Source: Mesostigma viride (taxonomy: Eukaryota > Streptophyta > Mesostigmatophyceae > Mesostigmatales > Mesostigmataceae). Taken from it: 64,000 nt of DNA. Location of the stretch: NCBI GenBank assembly GCA_009746045.1, contig RPFO01000500.1, positions 60,001 to 124,000 on the forward strand. Reading direction: 5' to 3'. Positions 23,701 to 53,597 of the stretch are shown piece after piece (position 1 is the first letter of the stretch; each line of letters starts with the position of its first letter). The notes below the pieces were generated by a model, which saw only the letters and a program-made list of their open reading frames with translations, was not told the DNA's origin and did not search any database. Made by a program: the position numbers and the translations under genes.

Positions 23701-26700
23701 TCGGGCAACTCAGCCATGCTCGCCGAACAGAGAGAAGATGGCTCCCCGAAACCAACACTCCTTGATCCTACCGCGTGTGCCTCCTGTGTAAGCGCAGGAC
23801 CCCGGCCATGCCGTGCTTGTTTCTTGACCCCCTGATCTTTGTATCCTGCAATTCAGAACGTGCCTGACAGCACCCACATCTGCCCCCGGCCGCACGCGAG
23901 CCCTTCCTCTTGCACTCCCCAGCCTAGGGGAATGTCACTAATGATTATCTTCAATAGAACCTGCTTGGATGATCTTCAATAGAACCTGGGTGGCAGGAAC
24001 AGCACCCAGCGCAGGTGCCGCACTCATCAGAGGAACCCTGTCCATCGTTTTTAGCCACCACAGCGGCGGCATGTTCATATTCCATGGCAGTGTCACTACA
24101 TTTGGCCTGTCGCAGGTGCAGGCCTACTGCCTAGCATCAACAAGCTAATGGCACGAGTCCTCAGGTTGTGGGTTGGGTGCCAAGCAGGTCAACTTCCCCG
24201 ACAAAGTCAATTGTGATTAGTCAAGGTTTGCATGCAGAAAGCACAACACAAGGGGCCCTTGGTACAGCCAGGAGGTCGACGTCTTCATGTTGACTGCATT
24301 GTGCCCACGCACCTTGCCGTCCCCATCCACGTCCACCATCAGCTGGAAGAAACGGAGCTGCAGGGGAGTCACCTGTGATGGAGCACGCGAATGGCAAGGA
24401 CGACAAATCCAGGGTGCCACCCGGCGGCAGCAGAGAAATCAAGGTTGACGTTACTAGGAAGATTCCAACCTGTGCAGCGACAAAAAAACAGCATCTTTGA
24501 AAAGCACGATAGGAAAACACCTCTTACATACCTAGTCTATATGTCCATAGTTGGAAATCCCCACAGCACAGAGACCGTGCCTGGAACATGACTCAAAGCC
24601 GCGCTGCCTGGCATGCTGGTACCCGAGCAGGAATCACCCTCCCATATTGTTCATTGCTACTCCAACGTCAAACGGTTTAGCCTTGCCAGTCTCTGGCCCT
24701 ACAACGCTGCTCCCGCCGGTCCAGCCACGCGGTGCCTTCTCTACCCAGCAAACTGCTCTGCATGCACGCCCCTGCTTTCGCAACCTGTCACTCACGTCGG
24801 GTGCTACGTGCTTCATGAGCTGATACAGCTCGGCCACGCTCAGCCGCCCGCTGCTGTCGCGGTCCCACTGCCGGAACAGTTCCAGGGGCCGCACGCGCTG
24901 GCTGCTCAGCCAGGTGTCCACACGCGTGAGAAACGCCACCGCCGACGCCACCTACCACACATGGTTTGGGATGCAGAACACATGCAGGAGCCGAATGTCA
25001 GCATCCGCGCATGGGGGGGCGGTTGATGGATGAGTGACGGCTAGATGTGGGGACCGGATCAAACTTGGATGACCGACTGGCTGTGACAATACACGCGGTC
25101 AGGACTGCCAAGTCAATCGAGCGTCTCGGCACTTAAAAAGTAGGGGCAGAAGCCCTCATTAGAAACAGTGAGAATTCACCCCAAAGTGCTTGGGTTTAGC
25201 TGCCTACACCACGCCAAGTCCTTGTCCTCGGCGAGGTCATGCATAAGCAAGAACAGCCACCGCTACACCAATGACTATGTCCGATCACGCCACATCCGCG
25301 GGGTAGAACCAGGGTGTTTTCCTCACGGTGCCTGCAACAGGAGACCGGCCAGCCTGCCAACTCACCAATGCCTCTGCGTCCTCATTTCGTGGCTGCATCG
25401 CAGGCACGCCCCCAGATTCGGCTGCCGCTGCCTCCAAATGTGGCGCTCTCTCCTCCAGCACAGGGGACAGGGGCGCCCGCGCGTGGGGCCCGCCTGGTGG
25501 CCGGGGACAAGGGTGGGGTGGACAAATGAACGTCACGGATCTCAGCTATGCTATACGGTGGCCCTTCGTAGCAAGGAACAACAGGGCGTACCACACGAGC
25601 CTGTAATGCTGGCAAGCTAGGTGTGAATGCACATTTTCGCAGCACCGATGGCATCTACGAGCGAGAGCCACAGCAGAGATACATGGAATGCCATGCAGCA
25701 TGCAGCAGGGAGCATGCCCCAGTGGGGAGCATGCTAGTCTAAGGGCACACAAGCCGCACGTCCAGCCCGTGGGGGCAATGCAGTGACACCATCCACGGGC
25801 CCAGGTGTGGACAGGCACAGGCATGCTACCATGCCCTCATGAGCATGGGGATGAGGGTAAAACTCCATGACATGGCATGGGAACACTGCTCAACCCGATG
25901 GCCTCGACGATGCTGGTGCAACGCTTGGCCTCTGCCATCAGCAGTATCGTGTGACTATCTCAAGACACTGAAGACAGGGCGTAACAGGCATTTTGGGCCC
26001 CCCAATGCAAGAGACGACCAAGTAGGGTCCATCTGAGGGTAACACAGGTGGGCATAAACGCACACAACTGTGGGACGATAGCGTCGACAAAAAAGGCGAA
26101 GGAGAAGAGCCGCCAAGTAGGTAAAGGAGCAGCGGGCCAGCCTCAACTAGGACTAGGGAACAGTAATCGGCACCCATCCCCACAGCAACGTACCTTGCCT
26201 GCTCCCCTGCTTGCCCTCGCCCGCCCTGGTCCGCACCAAGTGCCCCCGCACACGCGCCTGAAGCACACGCGCGGCGGCATCCCTGCGCGCTACATCATCA
26301 TGGGAAACCGATCGGGGCGCCATCGCCTCCACCCCATGGGGGGACAGGGCGCCCTCTTGGCCGGCATGCCGCCCGCTGGCACTCCCCCGCAGGCTGTTAC
26401 TGCTGGCGGCGCTGAGCCGTTCCAGCTCGGCCAAGTAGTCGTCGTCCGGTTCCAATGCGCCCGCGGACCGCGCGACGCCAAACCCAAACTCCCGCGCCAG
26501 CAGCGCCGCGGACGGCACACCGGGTGCCACACCTCCTGCGCTTGCGGCCGGCACCGGTGCGGTCGACCGGCCCACGCCCGGTGCCTGGCGGTCGCTGCCT
26601 CGGGAAGCCACCGCCGCTGCCATGGCCGCCTGCCCCGCGTGGGACACCTGGACGGGCACCGGCATCTCCGCACTGGGGTCTCTTGTCGTGTTGCTGCCTG

Positions 26701-29700
26701 GTTGCTGGCCGCCGTCACCCGCCCCCGCATCCCGCCGCCGCGCCGCCGCCCTCTGCTCCCGCAGCTGCTCGAGTCTCCGCACGCTTAGCAGCGAGGGGGG
26801 TTGACCGCTGGCACCTGCCACCAGGCCCTGCCCACTGGTGCCTCGCTCATCATGGGGTGACGTTGGCGCGGCTGGGGCATGCCTGCTTGCCTCGTAGTGC
26901 CCCACCGGCACGTGCGCCTGGTCATCATCATCTACACCCTCATCCCCTCCCCCCTCGGCCCTGCGACTGTCCTCTCCCCACCCCCAGAAACCCCCCTCCG
27001 GCACCCCACCAGCAGCGTCGCCCCCTTGTGCTGCGCTTTCACCCAGCGGGAACAGCCCTTCCTGCCGTGGCCGCGGCGCGGTGGCTGCTATCCGCCGGAC
27101 AGCCTCCTCCTCCTTCTGGTGCCGCTCGCGTGCCACCCCTTGCACCGCCGCCAGCACGCGACTAGCGTCGATCGCATACACAGGGGGGGTGGGCGCGGCA
27201 CCGGCCGCTGATGGCGCTACCGAGGGGAACGGGCCACGATCGCGCACGCCCTTGGCTGAAAAACCGCGTGCACGTGCCGCGATGCCCCGCGCGTCGCCCT
27301 GAGGACGCCCCAAATCGTAGTCCCCAATGTCGCTCTCATCCCCGTCCCCTTGCGCGCGGTGGCCAGACGCATCACCGTGCACCTCATCTTCACTGTCACT
27401 GCCATCCGCCACGTGGGAAGGGCGCCCGGCCGCAGGCTGCAGCGCCTGCTGCACGCGGTGGAGGTACTCGGCCGACACACGACCTGGCGGATGCACAGGG
27501 TGTGGGTAGCCATGCAATGGGGTGAACGTAAGGGTATAGCCTGCTGTCTGTTGCACCAAATACCCAGAGAAGAAATAATCACTGCAGCTATCGCAAGTTG
27601 AATCACTAGCCCTAAAACCAGTCACCGCTATAGAGGAAGCCACTCCAGGGCCGGAGAAGCCCTAAACCCTAAACACTGCCAATCGGCCTGAGTGCACTTC
27701 GCATGCAGCACGCCGCGAATCCCGCCAAACTCTCTTGCGAGCAGCAAATCCTGCCTGACAGCATACCAGTCCGCCAGGCATGCTGCCTGGATGACAGCGG
27801 CCCATGTTCCACGGGATGTTTCTCGCCATCACTCACCTTGCTCGTCGGTTTCAATATTCCTCAGCGCCTTGTGCACCAACGGGCTCGCGCGCGCCAAGTC
27901 CAGAAGAGCCTTGCGCAACATGCTGGGGGGGGGCTGGGCCCCGCTGTCGGATGGAGCCCCCCCCTCTTGCGATCCCCCCCCATGCCTTGGGGTGACATCC
28001 CCATCCCCATCCCCACCTCCATCCCCGCCACCGCCATCCTCGCCCGCATCTGCATCCACGTCCCCCGCAACCTCCCCGGACAAGTCCCCACTCGCGTCGT
28101 GGTCCTCCGTCTCCGCATCCGTGCCGGGGGAGTTGCGATACCGCGGCCGCGGCTGGCCGGCCGGCCCCAGTGCCCGCAAGCCACCCTGTGGTTGGCAGCC
28201 ATGAAAGCAGTCGAGGGTGGTGCAGGTGCACCGATCATAGTACCGGGCTGAAGGATATGTCAGCAGAATGAATGACCATTGCCTGTGAAAGGCTGAAGCA
28301 CACCAGAGCTGGGCGGTCATCATCAATTTAGTTGTCTTCCATGACTGCCTCAAGCATACCATCCGGCTGAAGGACTGTATTTGTTGACAACAGGGATCAG
28401 GGACAGGGCACTGACCTAAACCCAGAGAAACTGTCGCGATCTCATCATTGCATCCCGGCATCAACTCCCTCACGTACCTTGAACAGCAGCTGGCCGCGTA
28501 GGTCCCCTGGTGACCCTGGCAGGCCATCCTCCACCACGGCGCTCCTGTCCACCACCGCATGGGCTCCTGCCTGTGTTGGCTCATCCGCGTCCAGCCCCAG
28601 CAGTTGCCGCAACCGGTCTCGTTCAGCCTGCAAACTCTGGAGACGGCCGTGCGCCGCCCCTTGCTCCTCCTTGCCAGCAGCTGGCGTGCGGGCAGCCATC
28701 GCTGCAGACGCGGTTGCTGACGCAGCGGCAGCTGGGGGGCCCTGGACCATGCCAGCATGGCCACCCATGTCTGCTGGGCCAGGGCCCCTCCCGCTGACCG
28801 CTTGCGCGCTTGACCACCACTGGTTTGGGCCCTCTACCACCCCACAGGAGCAGCGTGTGTTGCAAGAGCCACCACAAATGGGATAAGGAGCTGTTGAAGT
28901 CCATGGAACGCTACCCAACGCCTTTTGTTCATGCAACAAGCGATGGGTGTGAGCGGAGCTAGCCCAGACGCCGCCTAGCATGACCAACAGGAGGGGCCTA
29001 AAACCGCACCAGAGCGCGCTCCCTCTTATATCCCAGCGCGGCACCCGGCGCCAGCCAAAGTGGAAATTGGCCAAGTGCGCTCCGCGTGCAAACGGGCTGC
29101 GCCGGATTGAAAACGGCTCCTTTGGGAGTGTGCTACGATCTACGTTGCTTGTATGACACGTGGCACTTTTAGTCAGTGAGTCAGGCAGGCAATCTTAGTA
29201 GCAGCCTACAGGGGTGACAACTGACAAGTCAGTCCGCCAGTCCGCTTATTCCCACGCCGGTCATGACTAGAAAGAGTGGTGACATCCAGCCACGGCCGCG
29301 GTTCACAATACACCACCGGCGGCATGGCCGGGCCCGTGGTCCAACAATGCGGCAGGTACCGCAACCGGCACCTAAAGCAGCTGGCCCCTACGTTGTGGCT
29401 GGATAGTACCACCTGAACTATTACTGCCAGAACACCGTACTACAGCATTTCGCCACTTGCAGACACTACCCTGAAACAAACCCAACCCATCCACGTGGCA
29501 ACTGTTGGTTCACTCCTCCACTCTGCAAAATCAAACGCCAGACCAAGCTAGCGGGATCACCAGAGCACACTCCCCTCCCTAGAACCAGGTGCCGGACCGG
29601 CAGGAAGAGTGCACTCCTGAAGCATTTCCTTGGCGCCGCTCTCAAACATTTCGACCGGAGCGCGCTCCGTCGGCAAAACTCTGGCGCCGGATCCATTTTT

Positions 29701-30463
29701 ACCGGTTTGCTAGCGAGCTCAACGTCCCAAGGTGCTGCGCCAGATCAGTGACGGAGTGTGCTGTTTTGCCTGGATGTCCCCCCTCCTTGCCCAACATGAC
29801 ATGCTTATGTGACCCAGCCAACCAACCCTGCCACACCAGCCTGCTGCAGCAGGCCCGTTCTAGAGGTCGGAGGGGTTCCCCACTCAACACGTATGAAAAG
29901 GGACGCAAGTCCCCTCCATCTTCACCTCGCCAGCTTAGGCCTGCGATGTCGACATGTTTAGAGGTTCTGGGTTAGGGGGGGGGGGGGAATGTTTCACTAG
30001 GTCTACGTCCGGGTAGTGGGGGTGTTAAGCCCCACCACCACACACACATCCGCAAAACGGGCATGATGCATGGCATGCATCTAATACTCGGCATCCAATA
30101 CCTTGCATCTATTATATGGCATGTACTACTTGGCATGCGTCGCCACCCACCTGTCTCCTGTAGGGCCCGCTCTTCCGCGGGCAGCGGCGGCGCCTCTCGG
30201 AACCGCTGAATCTGTCGCGCTATCATGCCCGACGGTCGCTTTGGCACGACCACACCAGTCGACGACCCGGCAACAGCGACGGATGATCCGGCGATGGCCA
30301 GCGGGGACGTGGGGGTGGCCCCTTGCGCCTGCTGTCCTGCTAGCACACGTGCACCACTGGCCTTGCTAGGAGCCTCGTTGCGTGCGGATGAGGGCTTGAG
30401 CGCGGCGGCGAAGGGAAGCGGTTCGGGTGCTGGTGCAAGGGGAATGGCTCGCCCGACGCCTTG
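14730..30463 (-). CDS. Giant IQ / EF-hand / coiled-coil protein (multi-exon)
   Basis: Exons in transcript order: 30463-30151 (first, uncertain), 28793-28478, 28185-27837, 27483-26194, 25493-25366, 24951-24796, 24372-24313, 23351-22954 (3' edge uncertain), 22587-20832, 20541-20363, 19928-19814, 19406-19144, 18688-17640, 16776-16406, 15875-14730. From 28185 onward every join agrees in phase with standard splice sites, giving about 2,500 aa plus the 5' part. An IQ motif (AARVLQARVRGHLVRTRA) lies near 26223-26276. EF-hand 1 has loop DRDSSGRLSVAE (24951-24796). EF-hand 2 has loop DVDGDGKVSYKE, split by an intron after the Lys. A weak EF-like VDSAGRGYV follows. Exon 22587-20832 carries a long Glu/Arg/Gln coiled coil that continues through the next three exons. 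The last three exons are Pro/Gly/Ala/Ser-rich and look disordered. No family is recognised; a Ca2+/calmodulin-linked scaffold of flagellum or centrosome is inference. The start codon is not identified. Confidence 0.68.
21541..21690 (-). repeat. 30-bp coding tandem repeat in the coiled coil
   Basis: About five copies of a 30-bp unit encode REQQQRERDE-type decapeptides in the coiled-coil exon of the minus-strand gene. Copies differ at few positions (ERDE against ELDK), so the expansion looks recent. Confidence 0.85.
27660..27673. repeat. Two telomere-type CCCTAAA units
   Basis: CCCTAAACCCTAAA lies in an intron of the minus-strand gene, with a single CCCTAAAA about 50 bases before it. It equals two units of the plant/algal telomere repeat and is probably a chance or interstitial match. 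Confidence 0.5.
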
Positions 30464-31650
30464 CTGGCAGAGGAAGCATCATTCACAAACACGGCCGTAC
30501 AGAAAATGGGAGCAGCAGGTGAACACCCGGCGACCTTCCATTGCAAAAGAGACCACCGGTCCGCTCTGTCTCCTACAGCCTCGCACATCCTTGCAAGTCG
30601 CACCAAGAGGCACCCTAGCTCCCCGCCATCAAACCGCCTCATGTTGACTGCATGAGACCCAGCCATCCACCCATGCCTTTCACCGTTTCGCTTGAACTGC
30701 TTGCTGAGGTTCGGTTGGGTTGGTCTTGGTATGCTTATTGTGGTAGTATGCCCAATGCGAAAAACTAGGATTCACAAGAAGGCAGTAATGAGCGTGGGGA
30801 ATTCCGCTGGTGGTGCCGACGCTTGTGTCCTATGTGGCTTTCAAGAACATGGGCTTAAGGTGCCCATCCCACAGCAGCATTTAAGGCATGGAAATGCAGG
30901 CCTGCCAGATCATCGCAAGTGCGTCCATTCCATTCACACGCTGTGTCCACATTGTATCCCTTATGGTATCACACCTCCCGTAAGGTATGGTAAACTGACA
31001 TCACACCACAAAAAACACAATATATCAATACAGTCAACCGAGGGTTGGGACATGGAAACTACGATGTCCTGCGCCCTTTCCACAAAGGCACGCATCGCCA
31101 TTCAAAAGGCAGGCATCTCGCAACGGGCAAACCAGGGAAGGGATGAAGAGCAGGGCAGGGATGGCTTACAATGGATAGCCCCATTCTCCCATCGCTGCCA
31201 GGGTGTGTCTCTGTGATCTTTGTTTCCACGACGACCTCCTTCTTCTTCTTCCTGTGTGCCAAGTGGCAGGAAAGGTTGACATGCGCGGCATAAAGTTCAA
31301 GTCTTTTTTCAAGGCTGTGGGGTATGAGACAGGTACACCTGTGCATGTGTGTTTCAGTGGTTGACACGTAAGGACAGGGTCACTTGACCGACAAAGGATA
31401 GACAGGATGGAGAAGAGGGCTAGTTCGCCGTGCTTTGACATCTTCGTCCTGTTCAAGAACAAGGCAAGTCTGTCAATGGTTGGGCAACAGGAGAAGCGCC
31501 CTGGGCGATAAGGACTGCTGTGCAAGCCATTTGAATTTCCTATCTTTTACTCTTTCCCTGTGTCGCTCGTTTCCTCTTTTGTGCCCGCGTGGCGTGCTCC
31601 CCTCCCCCATCCTCCCCAGTCTCCTCTGTTTCCCAGTGTCCTTCCTCTAA
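30464..31650. other. Upstream region of the minus-strand gene; first exon not located
   Basis: No convincing exon chain was found. A Lys-rich minus-strand stretch at about 31170-31255 (RKKKKEVVVETK...) is preceded by CACACAG and followed by a GTAAGC donor, so it could be an additional 5' exon. Its phase and function cannot be settled. Confidence 0.3.
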
Positions 31651-31854
31651 TAATTCTGCTGTGTGTCTACCTGTGGTGTGTCCAGTTCAAACATGAGCTT
31701 GCTAGCAGCCGTGCAGAGGCTGAAATGCACAAGAAAACACACGAAGAAAGAGGGAGAAGTGGAGGGGTGGGGACAAAGGGGAGGAGATACACACACGCAT
31801 GCACACGCGCACACACACACAGAGAAAGAGACAGACAGAGGGAGAGGGGGGGGG

Positions 31855-32187
<333 letters not shown>

Positions 32188-32286
32188 TACCCATCAAACA
32201 ACCCGGACAGACTCCCGAGCAGAAATCACACTATTCACACAACTCGCATGGAGCATGGTGATGCAGCGAGCACTCTATCTAGCAGG

Positions 32287-32375
32287 CAATATACAGAGCT
32301 GTTGAACGGCTGCCTAGGCCATGCTGCCAGCCAATATACAGAGCTGTTGAACGGCTGCCTAGGTCATGCTGCCAG
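32287..32375. repeat. 45-bp direct repeat, two copies
   Basis: Two adjacent copies begin CAATATACAGAGCTGTTGAA and differ at one position (GGCCATG against GGTCATG). Non-coding. Confidence 0.85.
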
Positions 32376-32399
32376 CATACCCACCGGGACAAGATGCCG

Positions 32400-34016
32400 C
32401 GCACTGAGGCCGGCAGCAGCCGCCGCGTCCGGCTCTTCTCAGCAGGATCATCCCCAGCCATGCTCTAAAGAAAACAAGCTCGAGAAGCCAGGTTTGAACG
32501 GGAAATAGGCAGAGTGCGGGGAAATTAAAGTGGAGTGAAAGTAAACAGCAAGAGCGGTAAGCGATGGCCATTCTCTGCGAGCCCACCTTCAGCAGGCGCA
32601 GAGAGTTGAATTGAATATGGCAGGTGGCAGTCTCTATCAAGGCCTTTTGCCGTCTTGAAAAGTGACGTGGTTTCGATTGAATGCTGTCTCAATTTGCGAC
32701 TGGTTCCAAAGCGTATTCTTCTCGAAAACCTTTTAAAATAACTTCTACTGATAAGAACGGTAGTTTTCGAAAAAGTGCTAACCCTGTTGCTACGTTATAT
32801 TGCCGGCAAGTACGCAGCAAAGATATACGGTTTTACAATAATATATCCAGGCGTTAGGCGAGCCCACCGTATCGGATATGTTTTCCTTACACCTCATCCT
32901 GCTAACTTTTGGTGTGAAGTGCCCGCTGTGATACCCCCCCGGCTCTTTCTCCCACCCCACCCCGAAGCTTGCGTTTTTCAGTCTGATAAATTATAAAGCT
33001 AATATCCTCCCTAAGCCAGATGAAAGATTGAAAGTCGAATCAAAGACGTTGACATAGTGTCATTCATACAAAGCCAATGATTTAGTGACATTAATATAAA
33101 AAACTTGATTGCAGCTGCTCTGCGTAAATTTGCCAGCCCCCTAGGTAACTGACGGTGGCGCGTCTATTCGTGTTATGCAGACAAGCATGAATATTTATAT
33201 TTTACACTTGAGGGCTACTGATGTTATAAGACACGTGCCTATCATCTCGAGGAAGACGGGGTAGCTAATGGCGGTCAGTTTGCCACATCGAAGTCCGCCA
33301 GATTCGAAAATCAAGGATAGAAGGTAGAGTGTGGTAATCACGTACCGACAATATGACGAAGGATGTAGACCCGCCTAGCCTAGCATGCAATCACGACTGC
33401 GTAGGATTTCTCTACTCGCCTCCTATTCAAAAGACCTTCGCAGGTGTCTGAAATCTATCGTGGACAATATTCATCCATAACCCATCGTGGAGGCCCGGTG
33501 TCAATTGTGATTATCGTCGTCAAGGTAATCCATTAGATAGGCCGATCCACAATTACAACAAAAGCACAAAGCGTTGCAGGAATAATTCTTGAATACTTTA
33601 GAAAGGTGGTCTGCGACGCTATTACTGCACCAAATTTCAATTCGCATAGCTAATCCTATATCGCTGTAGAAACTGTATCTCAAATGCAAACGCTCGCGTA
33701 CAAACGCTCCACATTCAAATATTCGAGTCGTTATCCCTGGCCACTGGCCAGAGCTTTTTATTCTTTCATCGCAGCTTTGAGTTTGCTAGTCGCCAATACC
33801 CTGCATCATGCGGCTCTAGAGCCTGCTACAGTACACCCGCCACGCGGCAGGCAAAGATCACTTTCCACGCCATCCATCACCGACCGGCGACCTGTGGGGA
33901 TTTTGGCGCGAGATCGGAGGTTTTCAATCGCGAGAAAGGCGACGTCCCGATTTTCCTGCATAGTCCTCCGTGTACATGTGGGGTATATGTTGAGGAAGAG
34001 GCAAAGTTATAAAGGT
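32400..34016. other. Intergenic AT-rich region upstream of the mannanase gene
   Basis: Composition shifts to AT-rich with short frames only. No coding, RNA or repeat feature could be supported. It presumably carries the promoter of the gene starting at 34126. Confidence 0.5.
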
Positions 34017-34024
34017 TATAAATA
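34017..34024 (+). promoter_or_regulatory. TATA box (TATAAATA)
   Basis: A consensus TATAAATA lies 109 bases upstream of the proposed ATG at 34126. That leaves room for a transcription start near 34050 and a 5' UTR of about 75 bases. Confidence 0.5.
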
Positions 34025-34125
34025 TGTGTGTTGACGACATGCAGCCGTTGTACAATCTTTCAATGTGTCTTTAGAAAAGCAGCTTTGCTTATTTTCTTGC
34101 CGGAATCCCTTTTCTATAAGGCATA

Positions 34126-51891
<17,766 letters not shown>

Positions 51892-52340
51892 CCTTGTGAA
51901 CTGCAAAGTCTCTCTTCCAGCCAGACACCATCAACAAGCCAGTCAGTAATCTACTACGCAGAAGGAGAACAAGCAATCAACAACCATGAGACAAACAGGA
52001 GGTTATGGCTCGTACAATGTTTGCAATTCGGTACATTTGATGCTCTGCCCGAGATCCTGAGGATTGCTTGTTTTAGCTCATGAGCATGCTTGACACCTAT
52101 ACTATGTTTTTCTCGTCTACTTTTCTGCCCCATATTATTGCTAGCTTTTCTATGAAATTGAAGTAGCGACTTATGAGCAGCAGCTAATATGTGGCACCCT
52201 AAGTTGGGTGTGAGCACATACATACTGTACATGTATAATAGGGGGCCGGATGCTTCACTTTTTAACGTACGCGGACCGTATGGCAAGTCATGAATTTATG
52301 ACTTATATATGATTGATCATGCATGCCTGTACTTATACGC

Positions 52341-52345
52341 TGTAA
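52341..52345 (+). promoter_or_regulatory. Possible poly(A) signal TGTAA of the mannanase gene
   Basis: TGTAA followed by a T run lies about 450 bases after the stop codon. Long 3' UTRs are normal in chlorophycean genes, but the pentamer alone is weak evidence. Confidence 0.3.
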
Positions 52346-53089
52346 TTTTTTTGGACATGCACTATAGCCTTGCATTTTGAATAATAACAATTTTGATAAG
52401 AATATTTTTCACATTTGCACATGCAGAAATAGATTTGGGACATTATAGTTGATAATGCCATCAAGGTACATGTTCGATCATTGGGGGAATACTAATTAAT
52501 TATAACTACGTGCAGACAGCAGGTCTGCATGCATGGGGGGACACGGATTGCATATTTGTCTATAGTGCTTCTTCTTTACATCGACCCTTGTATATATGGG
52601 GCACAATGAGAAGGAGGCAGAGACTTGGTCGTCTTCCCTCATGCTCGAATTAAGGCGAGACGTCCCGCAGCCACCACACTGCAGGCAGCGCTGCAATTTC
52701 ATTATTATTGATCACTCGACTACCTACAGCACTAGCTAGAAAAGATCGAATGCGAGCACTGCATCTACTGCATGCGTAGTGAGTAAGTAAGTTAGTGTGT
52801 ATCATGCGCATGGGCGTGCCACGGAGTACTCTCGGCTATTATGCTAATCTCGATCATTAACCCATTAGAAACAATCATTACTATATGTACACGAAAGTTA
52901 CAAATATCGTCTGCATCATATGCCCAAGCCATATAGTCACTAGAGGGGGATATATAATCCTCATCTGAATTCTGAGCTTTCCTCAACAACAAGTTACGGT
53001 AATGGCACTTATGGCAGACGAGGCGGTAGTGTAGCGGCTATCTTCAGGGGCAATTATAACCTCCACCTGCGGACTTCTACCCTGCATTC

Positions 53090-53530
53090 TACCAATGGGC
53101 CGAGGGGCCCGTGGCCCGAGAAAACAGGAGCAATGCTTCCGGCACAGGAAGGTGTTTATCGCAGACGGCAGCCCATTTCTCCTTGTCTATATCATGCGGG
53201 CGCGGAGTACCTGGATAATCCCAGGACCCCTGCATCCTGATCAAGCAATTGTGTCTCATAATAGGTCCGGGTCGCTCCCCGTACGTGGCGCGCCGGGGCG
53301 CGCGCAAGTTTGCCATGGTGGCGGGTTGCGATGGGACAAGGGGACCCTGCCATATAGGAGGAGACCTGTGCCTACCTGGTTGGCCTGCAGTCCTACTAAG
53401 CCCGCCCGTAGGGCCCACATCACGGTATTCACCTGGTCTGTGCGGGCAAGATGGCCGGCAAAGAGGAGGCGCGGCGGTGTCGGATGACCAGTATGGGAGC
53501 TCGCAGTAGAGCTTGGCCCAGGTGTGGCGC
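53090..53530 (-). mobile_element. Second LINE 3'-end fragment
   Basis: The minus strand reads LLFAGHLARTDQVNT, matching the LVGHLARTNQ stretch of the larger fragment at 53598-55186, then degenerates with frame changes. It is probably a second truncated copy of the same non-LTR family. Confidence 0.55.
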
Positions 53531-53540
53531 TTTTAATCAC

Positions 53541-53592
53541 ATTAATTAATTAATTAATTAATTAATTAATTAATTAATTAATTAATTAATTA
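53541..53592. repeat. (TTAA)n microsatellite
   Basis: A 52-base run of ATTA units separates the two LINE fragments. It may derive from the 3' tail repeat of one of them. Confidence 0.95.
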
Positions 53593-53597
53593 GACTC

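Noticed and set aside
27660-27673. Telomere or subtelomere signal
   Set aside because: Only two CCCTAAA units inside an intron, far too few for a telomere.
30692-31216. 174-codon + frame with several Cys/His (CVLCGFQEHG...)
   Set aside because: No splice-linked neighbours, no recognisable zinc-finger spacing, and non-coding-like composition. Treated as chance.
53020-53100. tRNA-like start GGTAGTGTAGCGGCTATC
   Set aside because: It resembles an A box, but no B box (GGTTCGA-type), no anticodon stem and no matching acceptor stem follow. It might be a decayed SINE head but is not a tRNA gene.
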